DNA of 64,000 bases from Eurosta solidaginis. Its lineage: Eukaryota; Arthropoda; Insecta; Diptera; Tephritidae. Of this stretch, positions 48,684 to 59,760 are shown piece after piece. The translations under genes and the position numbers were made by a program. A model generated the notes under the pieces. That model worked only from the letters and a program-made list of their open reading frames with translations, was not told where the DNA came from and did not search any database. Each line of letters opens with the position of its first letter. The stretch's first letter is position 1. The stretch lies in assembly GCF_040869045.1 (NCBI RefSeq), contig NC_090321.1:88704603-88768602 (forward strand). Reading direction: 5' to 3'.

Positions 48684-48722
48684 GCCCTGAAGAAGACCAC
48701 AATAAACGGTCGAAACGTCGGC
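48684..48722 (+). ncRNA. Hammerhead-ribozyme-like motif (Penelope-type terminus?)
   Basis: CTGAAGA (48687-48693) fits the hammerhead core CUGANGA. GACC (48695-48698) pairs with GGTC (48708-48711) as stem II. GAAAC (48712-48716) and GTC (48717-48719, cleavage triplet) follow with an almost absent stem III. GCC (48684-48686) pairs with GGC (48720-48722) as the base of stem I. Hammerheads with minimal stem III are known from Penelope-like retroelement termini. No GIY-YIG or RT ORF is next to it, so this would be a solo terminus. Activity is unproven. Confidence 0.5.
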
Positions 48723-48800
48723 AATAAAATAATAAAGGCGTTTTTCCAATTATTTTGACCGGAAAACCGATTATAGAAAATTGTAAATTGTTTTGCTAGG

Positions 48801-50116
48801 CACGGTTACCACACCATGCTTTTATTTCGGACCAAAATTCATTTAAAAAAAGGACCAGATCTCAAAAAAAAGGACCAAATTTAAGTTTTATTTTATTGGT
48901 ATACAAACAATTCGGCAAATTACTAGAGTGTCATATTCGTTGTAAAATGTAAAAATTTTAGGATGTTTCCATTGTTTTCTATATAAAATTTTAATAAACA
49001 TAGCGAATAGGAGATTAATGTGTACCTTTAGATATTAAATTTGCACATTTCTAAGATAAGCCTATGTCTTTCACCAACCAAATGTTGTGAACCTAGTTTT
49101 GTTCGATTGTAATGAAATAAAATGTATAGCTCAGTTAAGTTTTAGTAAAGAAAAACTTGCGTTGTGGCAATCTCAAGTAAATCGTATATGAAACTAATGC
49201 TATTTTATAGATTCTTTCTTTTCCCTAAACGTTTAAACTTCATACCAGAGCTTAAATTCACTGTAATTTTTGGACTCAGACTAAAAATCAGGCGTTTTAC
49301 AAGTTTCAGCTATATAATAACTGAACCGTGAACATGTAATTAGGTACGAGAAACTAGTTAACAGTGTTGTGATTGAAGTTTAGCGAGCACCTACGGGAAT
49401 AATTTTACACAAAACACTTCTTCCGAAATCAAATCTCTTTTGCATTTGCTTCAAAAGCTGAATCGCGATTCGATCCACATTTATTAAGCTATCACTCTCA
49501 AAAAGTTTTTCTTTCTTACTTACAGTTAAAATATTTTTTGTGCTAATATACTAAGTTTTCAAGTATCTTGAGTGGCGTTACACCACAATGGTCCTGGGAT
49601 TCCTTGAACTCATTTAGCTGCTTTGATCTGGGTGAGAAAGATTTAAATATCGACGTTCCAAACGAGAAGTAAATCTTTCAAAATTTGTGCATACGAGTAC
49701 AATTTTTTTGTAAAAAAATTGAAAGGTATTAATTTTTGTTTGGAACAAATTAGTTTCATCCTTTTACTTACTTTTCTGCTCATTGCCATATTTCTTAGAG
49801 ACACACGTGTATTTGAAATAAATTTTTTTTGTCGACTAGTCACGAAAAGTGTTTGATAACCGTTCAAAATATCTAGCCACTAAAACAAGACTTTTTTCTA
49901 ATAAGTCAGCTGTTTCATCAAAAATTAATGACATTTTATTGACTGAACAATTTTCGTGGTCAGAATTCAATTGAAGTAAATTGAAAATTGCACATATGTG
50001 GGCTGATGAATTTGTGGAAAATTTTATGAGCAGTATTTTGATTTTTTTTCAGTGAAAAAGAAATAAAAGTACCAAATTCGGCGCTACTGCCAAATGGACC
50101 AAAAGTTGTAACCGTG
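48801..50116. mobile_element. hAT element, 1316 bp, with 8 bp target duplication
   Basis: The ends are CACGGTTAC (48801) and GTAACCGTG (to 50116), perfect over 9 bp and similar further in (GGACC/GGTCC words). TTGCTAGG flanks both sides (48793-48800 and 50117-50124), the 8 bp duplication expected for hAT. The inside is AT-rich. One 74-codon minus-strand ORF at 49643-49867 might be a transposase fragment, but I see no catalytic motif. It is probably an internal deletion derivative moved in trans. Confidence 0.85.
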
Positions 50117-50149
50117 TTGCTAGGCACTGACGGTTATGACGACGACGAC

Positions 50150-50567
50150 CCCCAGCGGGTTAGGGGGGGTCAGAATATACCCGCGGTAGGTATGCCTGTC
50201 GTAAGAGGCGACTAAAATACCAGATTCAAGGGGCTGTGTAGCGCAACCCTGCAGGTTGCCAGCGCAACATATAGCTTCTCCAAACCCAATTGTCAACCTC
50301 ACCTATCCGCGGCGAATCCTGTTTCACTCACAGACGAGGCTCTGGCGACCCTAAGCTCCTTATGGAACTTGGGGTTGGGGAGGGAGGGGATGGCCTGAAG
50401 GTTTAATGTGACCACATAAATCGTTCCCGAGATGGTCGGGCCAGCACCTTAATGGTGCTGTGGTACCGGAGCGTACCGGATCTGTATCCGGCAAAGGACC
50501 ATCACATCGATAACACTCCCCAAAGCCTTCGGGGAGCAACCTTATCGCTACAACAACAACAACAACA
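50150..50567 (+). mobile_element. CAA-tailed SINE-like retroposon, longer copy
   Basis: 418 bp ending in CGCTACAACAACAACAACAA. Flanked by ACGACGACGAC at 50139-50149 and 50568-50578; the duplication is a simple repeat, so it is less certain than that of the copy in macrosatellite unit 1. It shares about 310 bp with 16617-16930. The extra 5' part contains CCTGTCGTAAGAGGCGACTA and a small internal duplication (GCAACCCTGCAGGTTGC). Long minus-strand valine-rich ORFs here are read from the CAA repeat and are not genes. Confidence 0.75.
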
Positions 50568-51343
50568 ACGACGACGACGGTCGCGTCTATTGGATTGGGC
50601 GGAGCACTGCTACAATAAAAAGGAATGCACTGTAACATAGTGTACAAGTACAAGTGTGTTGACATGCACTCGCTTAAGTGAGCATAACGGGAAAATCTGG
50701 GTTGCCATTGTTGTTTCGGTTGAAAACGGTCAATTAGGGTTCTGTGCAGAGACGTAAAAGATTGAAACATGGTTTATGTAGTCACAAAAGTGTTGCTCCT
50801 GTTCCACAGCATTTTAATTTTAGATCACGGCGAAAAGTGTTCAGTTCAGAGTTATTCATTTTCATTAAAAGTTTAATTTATTACGGAGGGTTACTCCTTT
50901 AAGTGTAAAAAGCAGAGAAAACGTAGAGTTTTTCTAATTATTGTGAACAACTTTTTAATTTGAATTTCTGTACCCAAGTTTACTATATTTGTGTAACACA
51001 AGAATCTGGAGGTCAATTCCTTAACTATGAAAAACTGAAAAATGTACACTTATTGAAAACTCATTTGCACACACAATTTACACTTCGAATTTAGTTGTGT
51101 TTTTATGCACAAAATTTTGAAACTAAAAACAAAATTTTCATTTGTCAGAAAAAATAAAGAAAAAACGGCCTAATGTCAAAAAACCCTATCGAAATACAAA
51201 CTGGCTTGTTTGTTTTAATGAAATACTTTGTATTTTTCTAATATTTCGTGGGTTTTTATATTATACCTTTATATTAAGTCGCTTTCATGTTTGCCCCCTA
51301 ATTTCCATACGAATTTTTGACCCACGGAAAAGTATTTTTCGGT
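50568..51343. other. Spacer without recognisable gene
   Basis: AT-rich. The 67-codon ORF at 51142-51345 has no domain and overlaps the edge of the tandem repeats. Nothing else is supported. Confidence 0.5.
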
Positions 51344-51990
51344 AACCTCCCGTTGAGCTAGACACTTGATACTTAGAGCATAGTTCAGATCTGGGAGAAA
51401 TTACAATGCAAGTGAAAAAAAATCCGATAGGTGGCGCACGGGTCGAGATATACAGAAAATTTATTTTAAAATGGAAATTTTACGATCGAATTTTAACTAA
51501 CTTCTCGGTGATCCAGAGACTTGAAACTTAGCAAATAGTTTGCGAGTCGATGGCACTACAATTCGTGGAAAACAGAATGCCGCCAGGTGGCAGAAGAATC
51601 GAAATAAACGAAAATCCCTGAAGAAACGCAGGGAATTTTGCGATCGATTTTTAGGTAACTTCCCGGTGTGCTAGAGACTTGGAACTTGGGCGTGAGTCAG
51701 AACCCGGTGACAATGCAATATTTGATCAAAAAAAATTCGCTAGATGGCGCATGGATCGAGATATTAAGAAAATTAGTTTTGATTTGGGAATCTTTCAATC
51801 CATTTTTAACTAACTTCCCGGTGACCTAGAGACTTGAAACTTGGCACACAGTTCGAGGCTTGGTGACAAGACAATCTACAGAAAACAAAATTTCGCTAGG
51901 TAGCGCACTAAGTGAGATAACTACAAATCCTTGCAAAACGAGGGGAATCTTGCAATCGATTTTATAGGAACTTCCCAGTGAGCTGGAGAT
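51344..51990 (+). repeat. Tandem repeat, period about 156 bp, four copies
   Basis: The word AACTTCCCGGTG and variants start at 51344, 51499, 51657, 51812 and 51969 (periods 155, 158, 155, 157). Each unit contains AGAGACTTGAAACTTG, a GACAATGCAAT word, CGCTAGGTGGCGCA and TTGCGATCGATTTT. Copies differ considerably, so the array is old. The layout resembles central repeats of DINE-like elements, but no termini were found. Confidence 0.8.
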
Positions 51991-52942
51991 AAAGTATTGT
52001 CATATAGGAGTTTGATTTCTTTGCACTTACAGCACCATTTTATTTGCAGGAGACTTTCACAGCTACAAAAATTAAGGCGGATTTGCATAGACGCTTTGGC
52101 TGTGTTGCATTCATTAATTCATCTGTCGGGCGAAGTATCGAAAAATTTACATAAATGCTTTGGTTGCGTGCCTACGCTTTGACAACGCCATACGAAAAAC
52201 AATTAAACGCCGTATGTTATCTTTGCTTTGAAGCGACCAAATCGTTTGTATAATTTTGCCCTTATACATTTGTGTAAACAGCCTTAGAAGTGAACATATT
52301 CCATGTTACACGTATGGCGCTTTATATTTTGACTTTAATTTAAATAAATTTTGCTATCCGTATGTTTCCGCATTGTTGCAGGCTACAAATCTTCTAGAAT
52401 TCTTATTTCCGCGGAAATATATGCAACTATTTCATCTGTAAATACTACTAAACTATTAAATGCAACTCAGCTTGAAGTACTCTTACGTACGAAAAATGCA
52501 ACTCTAGAGCTAAAATTTAATACACATTTTTCTTATAATTTAATGTACTTAGAAGTCGAGTTATGAGGAATGATGTCGAAAAAGATTTTTACCCTCTCTC
52601 TATTAAATACATAAATAGTTCTGCAAAAAAAAAACACACACATTTTTTTACTGTGCAAAAGTTTGTCAATTTGACATAATCATGTCAACGATTAATCATT
52701 TGCCATGGTATAGCTGAATGTGTCTTTGATGTCAATAGAAGGCAAGTTCATGTCATCAACAGCTTTTGAGAGATATCGTACAACTAATTGAAGTGGGTAG
52801 TTAGAAATATTATTTTATCTTGTTTTTGATTTACTCAAAGGTGATAAATTGAGGTGAATAGAAGTCAATAGTTTGCATTGCAACTCACAAAATCTTTAAG
52901 CTGTGCCTTTTCAAATATTTGTATGAGATATTTAGTTCTTCT
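51991..52942. other. Spacer without recognisable gene
   Basis: Four short ORFs (60-71 codons) overlap here without domain motifs or splice-supported continuation. A poly(A)/CA tract lies near 52625-52645. No call made. Confidence 0.45.
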
Positions 52943-53279
52943 GGCGGCCACCGTGGTGTGATGGTAGCGTGCTCCGCCTAGCACACCTTATGCCCTGGGT
53001 TCACACCCCGGGCAAATCAACATCAAAATTTTTGAAATAAGGTTTTTCAATTCGATGACAATTTTTCTAAGCGGGGTCGCCCCTCGGCAGTGTTTGGCAA
53101 GCGCTCCGAGTGTATTTCTGCCATGAAAAGCTCTCAGTGAAAACTGCGGTTCGGAGTCGGCATAAAACATGTAGGTCCCGTCCGGCCAATTTATAGGGAA
53201 AATCAAGAGGAGCACTACGCAAATTGGAAGAGAAGCTCGGCCTTAGATCTCTTCGGAGGTTATCGCGCTTTACATTTTT
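52943..53279 (+). mobile_element. tRNA-derived SINE, copy 2
   Basis: Starts GGCGGCCACCGTGGTGTGAT. The A-box-like region GTGATGGTAGCGTG is at about 52957-52970 and the B box GGTTCACACCC at 52998-53008. The body is shared with copy 1 (GCGGGGTCGCCCCTCGGCAG, GAAAAGCTCTCAGTGAAAA) and the end is TTCGGAGGTTATCGCGC. Unlike copy 1 it has GTTCGGAGTCGGCATAAAAC in the middle instead of the ATCTGC hairpin region, so at least two subfamilies exist. Confidence 0.82.
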
Positions 53280-53780
53280 AACATTATTATTACTAATTGT
53301 AAGTATTGCTTTTAATAAAATCGTATAACTTGATTTTTTTAAATTATTTTATATACTTAAATTTCAATTACAAAATTTGAACTTACGTGCTGCAAATTAT
53401 TTTGATGTCACTACTACCGGACTTGGAACAAATATGACAGTTCCAAATATGAGCCAAATAGGACCAATAGTAATATCTCGATCCTTACGCCACCTGGCAG
53501 CAATTTTTTTATGGATGCGTTTTATTCCTGTATGTAATATGTGTTCCAAATATGGGCTAAATCGGACCAAAAATAAGATTTTTGAAATATATCGATTCAT
53601 GTGCCCCTAGCGGAGTGTTTTCTTATTATTACATTGTCATCGGAGTCTGAACTATATTCCAAGTTTCAAGCTTTTAGCTTATCGGAAAGTTAATTAAATT
53701 TCAATAACAGAATTCGTAAAAAACGCTAGACAGATTCAAGCCAAATAAAGCTGCTTAAAAATTGTATCTAGTTGTACGTG
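53280..53780. repeat. DINE-like repeat debris
   Basis: Phrases such as CCAAATATGGGCTAAATCGG and TTTCAATAACAGAATTCG followed by CAAGCCAAATAAAGC parallel the sequence left of the macrosatellite (10669-10735). Probably an old piece of the same non-autonomous family; no ends found. The 77-codon ORF is not a gene. Confidence 0.4.
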
Positions 53781-55240
53781 AGTGTAGGGTATAATCATAA
53801 ACAAATCAGCCAAGATCCCGCATTCCGGAATTGTTGTATTTGTAGTCGAATTTGAAGTTTTTCGATTTATTACATCCCTCTCAGCATTTAGGTGATTCAA
53901 TTTTGAATTTCCCTACATATCACTACAATTTGATTACTCTTTCTGACTAAATAATGAGTTATCATACAATTGAACAAAAGAAATAATCAAATATGAATAC
54001 TTTTGATGATCAAAAACTGAAAATCCTTTTTCGATAATTTTTTGGAAAAAAATTTTGGAGTCCTTGGATGATTAAATTTTAATATTTCATAAAAATCAAC
54101 AAAAAGAATAATCAAATATGCTTACCTTTCGATGAATAAGAACTGAATATAGTTTTTCAATCACATTTTGGAATCATATTTGAATGAAATGTGTCTACTT
54201 TAGGTGATCAAAAATTTATAATCATTTTTAACTCAGCTTTCTGAATCTTTTATGAATATACTTATTGACTGAATAATGAATTTTATACTTGTTAAAATTT
54301 TACTTTTCATTAAAAATGTTATTTTTTTCACATACAAATATTTTTTCCAATCATGAAGCTAAGAAAAAATATATAAAAATGTTATTATTTATACAAAGAT
54401 ATTCTTCAAGACAAAAAATTATGTAATGCTGCTCGTGACCGAAGATTTCCCCACCCATTTCTCCACCTTCGGCTTGCCATAAAATACATAATTATTGGAC
54501 AATACAAAGGTGTTTAAAGCTGTTTGAATTCCCCAGGTAAGTGAAACTATCTTGACATACCTGGATACGGCTTCAACATCCCGTATCGTATTCGTATTTT
54601 AAGATGTAGACGATAATAGCTGATGTTGGATGTTGGAGTCGCATGTGTCAAGTTTGTTTGCGAGTTACCTGTGGTTCGAATAGCTCACTTCCGCATGCTT
54701 TCTTCCCCTAATGAAATAAGATTATTATGTAGTATCTTATTTTGAATGAGATATGAAGAATAAATGCATGACAATCACATTCAAAAATGATTCAAAAATC
54801 TGAACCAAAACGATTGAAATACGTTCACGAATATGTTCAGAAAATGACTGTGAAAAGCAGTCAAATATTACTCTAAAACTATTAAAGCTCAGTTTTACAA
54901 TGATACCAAATATGAATAAAAAGCGTTTCGAAATAGGAATCATAAATGATTATTCAAGAATAATCACATTTATGGTACATTTTTCTCTCGAAGTTACATT
55001 AATTTTCGAGCAGAAAATGCTTTTAAATTTGGCCGTTTTTAGTCATCTTGGGGTATGGTATTTAAATATTTTTTGACCAAATTTTCAAAAAATGCGGGCG
55101 GGGTTTCTCTCATATTTCGATACCAGTGTTCGGAGTATTTAAAACTGTTACCTGAGTAAACGACTACGGCGGAGTAAAAATAAAATTTTCGGAGTATATT
55201 TTTTTTCCTTTTTGAAAGCGGGCGAACAACTAACATCAAA
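53781..55240. other. AT-rich region with loose repeats, no gene
   Basis: From about 53880 to 54300 the words AATCAAATATG, GATGATCAAAAACTGAA and TTTTGGAATC recur irregularly. Related words appear in opposite orientation at 54760-54980, so an old foldback-like element is possible. No coding or RNA gene is supported. Confidence 0.4.
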
Positions 55241-55440
55241 TTGATGTGGTGGCTTGCCAATACCTTCGATTGTGTTTTCGTCATGAAAAGTTTCTCAGCA
55301 AACAAGTTGTATGCCTTATTAGATGCACATGGAGTCGGCCTAAAACGTGTAGGAATAGCAAATAATGCTCCCATTAGCACACAACATTCTAGAAGAAAAG
55401 TGGGCTCAATCTCCCCGGATATTTATCGCGAAAAATATTA
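55241..55440 (+). repeat. Diverged relative of the tRNA-derived SINE body
   Basis: GTCATGAAAAGTTTCTCAGC, then ATGGAGTCGGCCTAAAACGT parallel the SINE copy 2 middle (GCCATGAAAAGCTCTCAGTG, then GGAGTCGGCATAAAACATGT) in the same order and spacing class. The ends do not match. It is either an old copy or a related family. Confidence 0.45.
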
Positions 55441-55479
55441 TTAAGAACTTTTGTTGTTATATCGGCCTACTGATTTGTA

Positions 55480-55646
55480 AGATCGCGGGTTCGAATCGAG
55501 TTCAACGAGCTTTGGCAGTTGTCTAAATTTTTTCTTTCTTTTATTCTAATTTAATAATTTTTTCAATTAAGAAAAAATTTATCATAATAATAATAATGAT
55601 AAAATAATTATTGTTAGGCCTTGAGCTCGATTCGAACCTGCGATCT
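55480..55646. repeat. Inverted repeat with two B-box-like arms
   Basis: Left arm 55480-55507 (AGATCGCGGGTTCGAATCGA...) and right arm 55619-55646 are reverse complements over about 28 bp with three mismatches. Each arm contains GGTTCGAATC, a good pol III B box, facing opposite ways. The 111 bp between them is AT-rich. No complete tRNA cloverleaf can be drawn around either arm. Confidence 0.6.
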
Positions 55647-55701
55647 GAAAAATGTTATTATTAATAATTTCGGTTTATCATAAATTTTTCATACTCTCTT
55701 A

Positions 55702-56400
55702 ATGACAGAAGTTTTCAAGACCGGGGAAGATTTCTGTAGGAATGACAATGGCGACCTGGTAACTGACGTACGGAGTGTGGGGGAAGACGAATCCGATACC
55801 CCAATTGGCGATGGTGAAAAACACTCTCCGGCATTCAACTTTGGCAAAGTGAGAATGGCAATATTACGGCTAAGAAATCACAAGGTGCCAAGTAATGACG
55901 GGATACCCGCCGGGATGTTCAAACATGGAGGCGAAGAGTTGGTATAAATTGGAGACTGTAGAGGATTTCGTCCATTTGGGAAGCAGCATTAAAAGCAATA
56001 ACAATATCGGCCTAGAAATCAAACGGAGAATAACTCTTGCCAACAAGTGCTTCTTTAAGGAATTGAAAAGTAAAGTCTTGTCTCGACGAACAAAATTCCC
56101 GCTCTACAAGTAACTTATCATAACTGTCCTGATGTATGGCTCAGAATCATAGAAGGTGTCGAGAAAAGATGAGATGGCTCTTGGAGTATTCGATAGAAAA
56201 GTTCTCCGGAGGATTTATAGTCCAATCCGTGATGTCGACGGCTAGTATCGAAGGAGGTATAATGATGAGCTATATGAGCTTTTCGCAGATATGACAATAG
56301 TGCAGCGAATACAAACAGAAAGCTTCGCTAGCTAGGTCATATTATGAGGAAAGAGAAGACCTTCACTGAGTTTGCTGAGACAGTTGGAGGAAGCTTTGGC
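55702..56400 (+). pseudogene. RTE-type LINE remnant with deleted RT core
   Basis: 55702-55947 contains RLRNHKVPSNDGIPAGMFKH, the block that precedes the RT domain of RTE elements. At about 55940 the sequence jumps directly to LETVEDFVHLGSSIKS and EIKRRITLANKCFF, blocks located behind the RT palm. The roughly 350-400 residues between them, including the catalytic YADD, are missing. The trace continues with YRRRYNDELYELF near 56250. Inactive. Confidence 0.75.
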
Positions 56401-57636
56401 CTTGCTTGGTGCTCCCAATTGGTGACTGTTATCGCAAAACAGGGTTAGCTGACCTCACTGACTCAATGTACTTCATTTTTATATAAAACTTCAAGAAGAG
56501 CAGTATGTTGAATTTAGGCAGGATTTACAGATCGCGTCCGGACACATTTTTTGCTTGCATTTTACTCCTTCTATTCTGATTCCATACGAAAAATGTGAAC
56601 AAACATGTCTTAAGACACGAACAATCATTCCGTCCAATCGTCACAATCAGCTTTTCATACGTACATATGCATTGAAAACTACAACCAAATGATATTAGGT
56701 AGTAACACTATTTAGTTTTCAACTCGCCCCAAATAAACCTTTAAGATAAAAAATGTAGTAGGAGGTAAGAGCGGAGCAAAATACTCCGATTGCAATAAAG
56801 TCTGAACACTGCGTCAGCAATAAAACATGTTGTCAAAAGCGTGACGTCACGCCGAGAAATTTATTTCCCAGCCAACTATGATTTTTTTGCTCTCTCATTT
56901 TTTAATGCGGGATCTGTTTACTGGTTCATGGGGTATAATAATCCTAAACAATTCGTTGACAGTTGTAACAATGTAAACGAATCGGGACAGCAATAGACCC
57001 TGACCCATATATTAAAATCTCGAAATCGTTTTGCATTCTTTGGTAAAATTTCTTTGCCATTTATGAAATCGAAATGCGTAGTTGGGATAAGGAATAACTT
57101 TAACAAATATATTATACCGTTATATCTCTCACTAATTAAAATTAAAGTTTCCTAAGAAGGAAGTAATGCTTTTTTAAATGACGTTGAGCAGTCCCAGCAA
57201 GCTTATAGGGATTGGAAAACCCCTGCCCGGTCCATTCGAAACAAAACGATTCTTCAGGCAATTAGTTTCCCTCCCATAAGATTTATATAACTTTATGTTG
57301 AAGAAGATAATTCTAGCAGCAGATCTTTTCGTAAGCAGTTTTTCGACGGCAAACTTTCCTTGTGTCACAATCAATATCCATAAAAAAATAAAGCAATGAA
57401 CCTTTCAAATCAACAAAGCCAATTGCTGTGCTACTTCTGCATTGTGTTAAGCTCATAAATAAACTAGATTTATCTATTTTTATTAACTGTTAAATGTAAG
57501 TATTAACTCTATTGTGAACACATTCAATAAATCCTATTAAGTAAATGTAATTCAATCTTTCAACGTGGATTAATTTAATACTCTCAGTAAAATCGATAAT
57601 ATTTCATCGAAGTATTTCTAGTGGCATTTATGATAT
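56401..57636. other. Spacer without recognisable gene
   Basis: No gene, repeat or RNA feature recognised. ORFs are below 70 codons and lack motifs. Confidence 0.5.
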
Positions 57637-58100
57637 TGTAACGAATTTTGGGAAATTCCGCTTAATTGAAACCTTTTGGTAACGTTCGAATCGCTAAATA
57701 AATCACTCCAATATTCAGTATTGCAAACTGGCCTTTATTTAGATTACTTTGTGAGTAGTACTTCGCAATTATACTTCACAACCAATAGCGTGTTTAAATC
57801 ACAACTGGCTAGTTATTACCCAGCTTGCACTGCTTTTATACTCTCGGTTTCCTCGTTCACCCATTTCTCTTAAGGTCTAGTAATTTCGCGAACTTCATGC
57901 TTGGTTACCAGTTATATACATGTATATTTGTAGTTTGTAGCCATATGCGTGTGTATGTGTGAGTAACTACTTTGGCTGCTGACTACATATTTGGATGCGT
58001 GAAACCGGTTAATAATGTGTACATATGTTTTTATGTATGTACGAAAATAATAACTGTCTACAAAACATATGCTTGAATTAGTTGTGTGCCACCAACTCCT
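57637..58100 (-). repeat. Candidate solo LTR, reverse orientation
   Basis: Read on the minus strand, a TATAAAAGCA box (57831-57840) is followed by CTAAATAAAGG (about 57732-57742) and AATAAA-like signals, and the segment ends CCAAAATTCGTTACA at 57637. This order of promoter, polyadenylation signal and CA end is LTR-like. The 5' end (the plus-strand right side) and a target duplication were not found, so 58100 is only a rough limit. Confidence 0.35.
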
Positions 58101-58481
58101 TTTATGTTCTTTTCAGTTTATTTGCTTTGAATTTCTTTAACTGGAAATCAATAAGTTGTTACAAAAGAAAAATTAAGCCATGCATGCTGAAACACACATA
58201 CACATACTTATAGCTCATACTAGAATGACATCCACATTATATGTAGGTAGCAACACAATTCCTTAAATACCACAAGGTTTCTTTATGTCAATTCAAACTC
58301 GTTATTTTTATAACAGTTTTATAAGCTCATATTATAAATGACATATGCACACATTTTCTTAAGTCTATACAAACATACGTAAATGCAGGTTTTATTTAAA
58401 AATTCTGTGGGGGTTTCGTTGGTTGCTAAAACTTTCTCTTGTTGATATTTTCATGGCAAACCAACTTTGAAGGAATGCGAA
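58101..58481. other. Spacer without recognisable gene
   Basis: Between the LTR candidate and the truncated Jockey copy. AT-rich, nothing recognised. Confidence 0.5.
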
Positions 58482-58495
58482 TGTTTGCTGATGTT

Positions 58496-59169
58496 GTTGT
58501 TGTTGTAGCGACCGATCACGAATTGTCATCAATATATTCTAACGGGACTCCGAGGAAATTTGCAATTTCAACAGGCGTGGTCCATGGTGAGAGGGATGTT
58601 AGTGGCGTTGGTTCCACATTGCAATTGAAGAGATGGTTGGGGTCATGTGGGGACACATTGCAAGCAGGACATACATTTTGTGTGTCGGGGTTGATTCTGG
58701 ATAGGTAAGAGTTTAATATGTTACAGTACCCAGATCAAAGTTGAGCTACAGTGATGCGCGTTTACCTGGGGAGAGTGCGTTCCTCTTCTGCGAGTTCTGG
58801 GTATTTTTCTTTAAGAACTGGATTCGCCGGGAAAGTCATGGCATATACGTCCGACGCCTGTTTGTGGATATCACTGAGGACCTGCTTGTGCTTTTTTGCT
58901 TCATATGGCTGTGTTACAGGTGCCGTATTTCCTCATAATGCTTACGGAGATGACCTCTTAAGCCCCTGGGAGGTGTGGCCTCATCAATAAGATGTCTGTT
59001 GGGAAACCCAGGTTTCTAGGTATTCAATAGAAACTGTTGTTCAGCATTTTATTTCTCTCCCTAATGGGGAGTACTCATTCCTTATTGTGTAGGTGGTGCT
59101 TTGGGGACATTTCTGAGCGCAGCGTTTGGGAAGGCCTGTATTTTCTTCCAGTGAGTAAATTTAAGGCTT
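58496..59169 (-). mobile_element. 5'-truncated Jockey-like LINE copy
   Basis: Same family as 62646-64000: on the minus strand it covers the last part of ORF2 and the 3' UTR, ending in CGCTACAACAACAACAAC (plus-strand GTTGTTGTTGTAGCG at about 58496-58510). A 14 bp duplication, TGTTTGCTGATGTT, flanks it (58482-58495 and 59170-59183), so 5' truncation happened at insertion. Compared with the longer copy it lacks about 20 bp near 59115. Short ORFs on the plus strand are antisense artefacts. Confidence 0.9.
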
Positions 59170-59183
59170 TGTTTGCTGATGTT

Positions 59184-59322
59184 TTCGTGTTGTTAATTTG
59201 AAAAAAAAGAACGTGTGGCACTCGGGGACTGCCGCGGTAAAGCTATTGCATATGATCAACTTATGCAATTATAATATTTATGCAACATTTTGTTTTCTTT
59301 GATATTAATTCAAGTTTTGTCT
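59184..59322. other. Short spacer
   Basis: Contains a phrase CACTCGGGGACTGCCGCGG of unknown origin; no gene. Confidence 0.4.
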
Positions 59323-59392
59323 TAAAATTTAACTTTAAATTTAACTTTAAATTTAACTTTAACTTTAAATTTAACTTTAACTTTAACTTTAT
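59323..59392 (+). repeat. AACTTT/AAATTT microsatellite
   Basis: About 70 bp of alternating hexamers (TTTAAC and TTTAAA). It is open in one frame as alternating Phe-Asn/Phe-Lys, which creates a spurious 80-codon ORF. Confidence 0.85.
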
Positions 59393-59760
59393 GATAGAGA
59401 TCCAATTTTTTGTATTTGGCCTGTTGCTAACACCTAACCTTTTCGAACCCTTTTTGACAAATATCCGTTACGGTTTTTTTTTTGATTTAGTCGCCAAACC
59501 CGCGATAAAATCTATGCAATAGCTTAAAAAAAGTAACGGCATTAGTACCAAGTACACGTGAAGGCCGGCTTATAAACGTACACGCGAACGTCTAGAAAAC
59601 AAATGTTTTTAATTTAATTGAAGATCGCTGAACTTTACAGGTGAAAGTAACTTTACAAGAAACAAATAACTTCGATCTGTTTGAGAAGAACTTTGTGGAC
59701 CTCTGACAATTGATACCGATAAGCTTTTGTTTTATTATAATCTAATATATAATAACAAAT

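Noticed and set aside
50360..50770. A valine-rich 136-codon minus-strand ORF
   Set aside because: The valine run is the antisense of the CAA tail of the SINE; the rest is SINE antisense.
53880..54980. A foldback transposon
   Set aside because: Inverted words are suggestive but short and irregular; no convincing ends or duplication could be found by eye.
55480..55510. A tRNA gene at the GGTTCGAATC word
   Set aside because: Only the B-box region fits; acceptor and anticodon arms cannot be drawn.
58439..58990. Plus-strand ORFs of 65-89 codons
   Set aside because: They are antisense to the truncated Jockey-like copy, and equivalents appear antisense to the copy at 62646.
59280..59522. An 80-codon ORF with Phe-Asn/Phe-Lys repeats
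   Set aside because: It arises from the TTTAAC/TTTAAA microsatellite.
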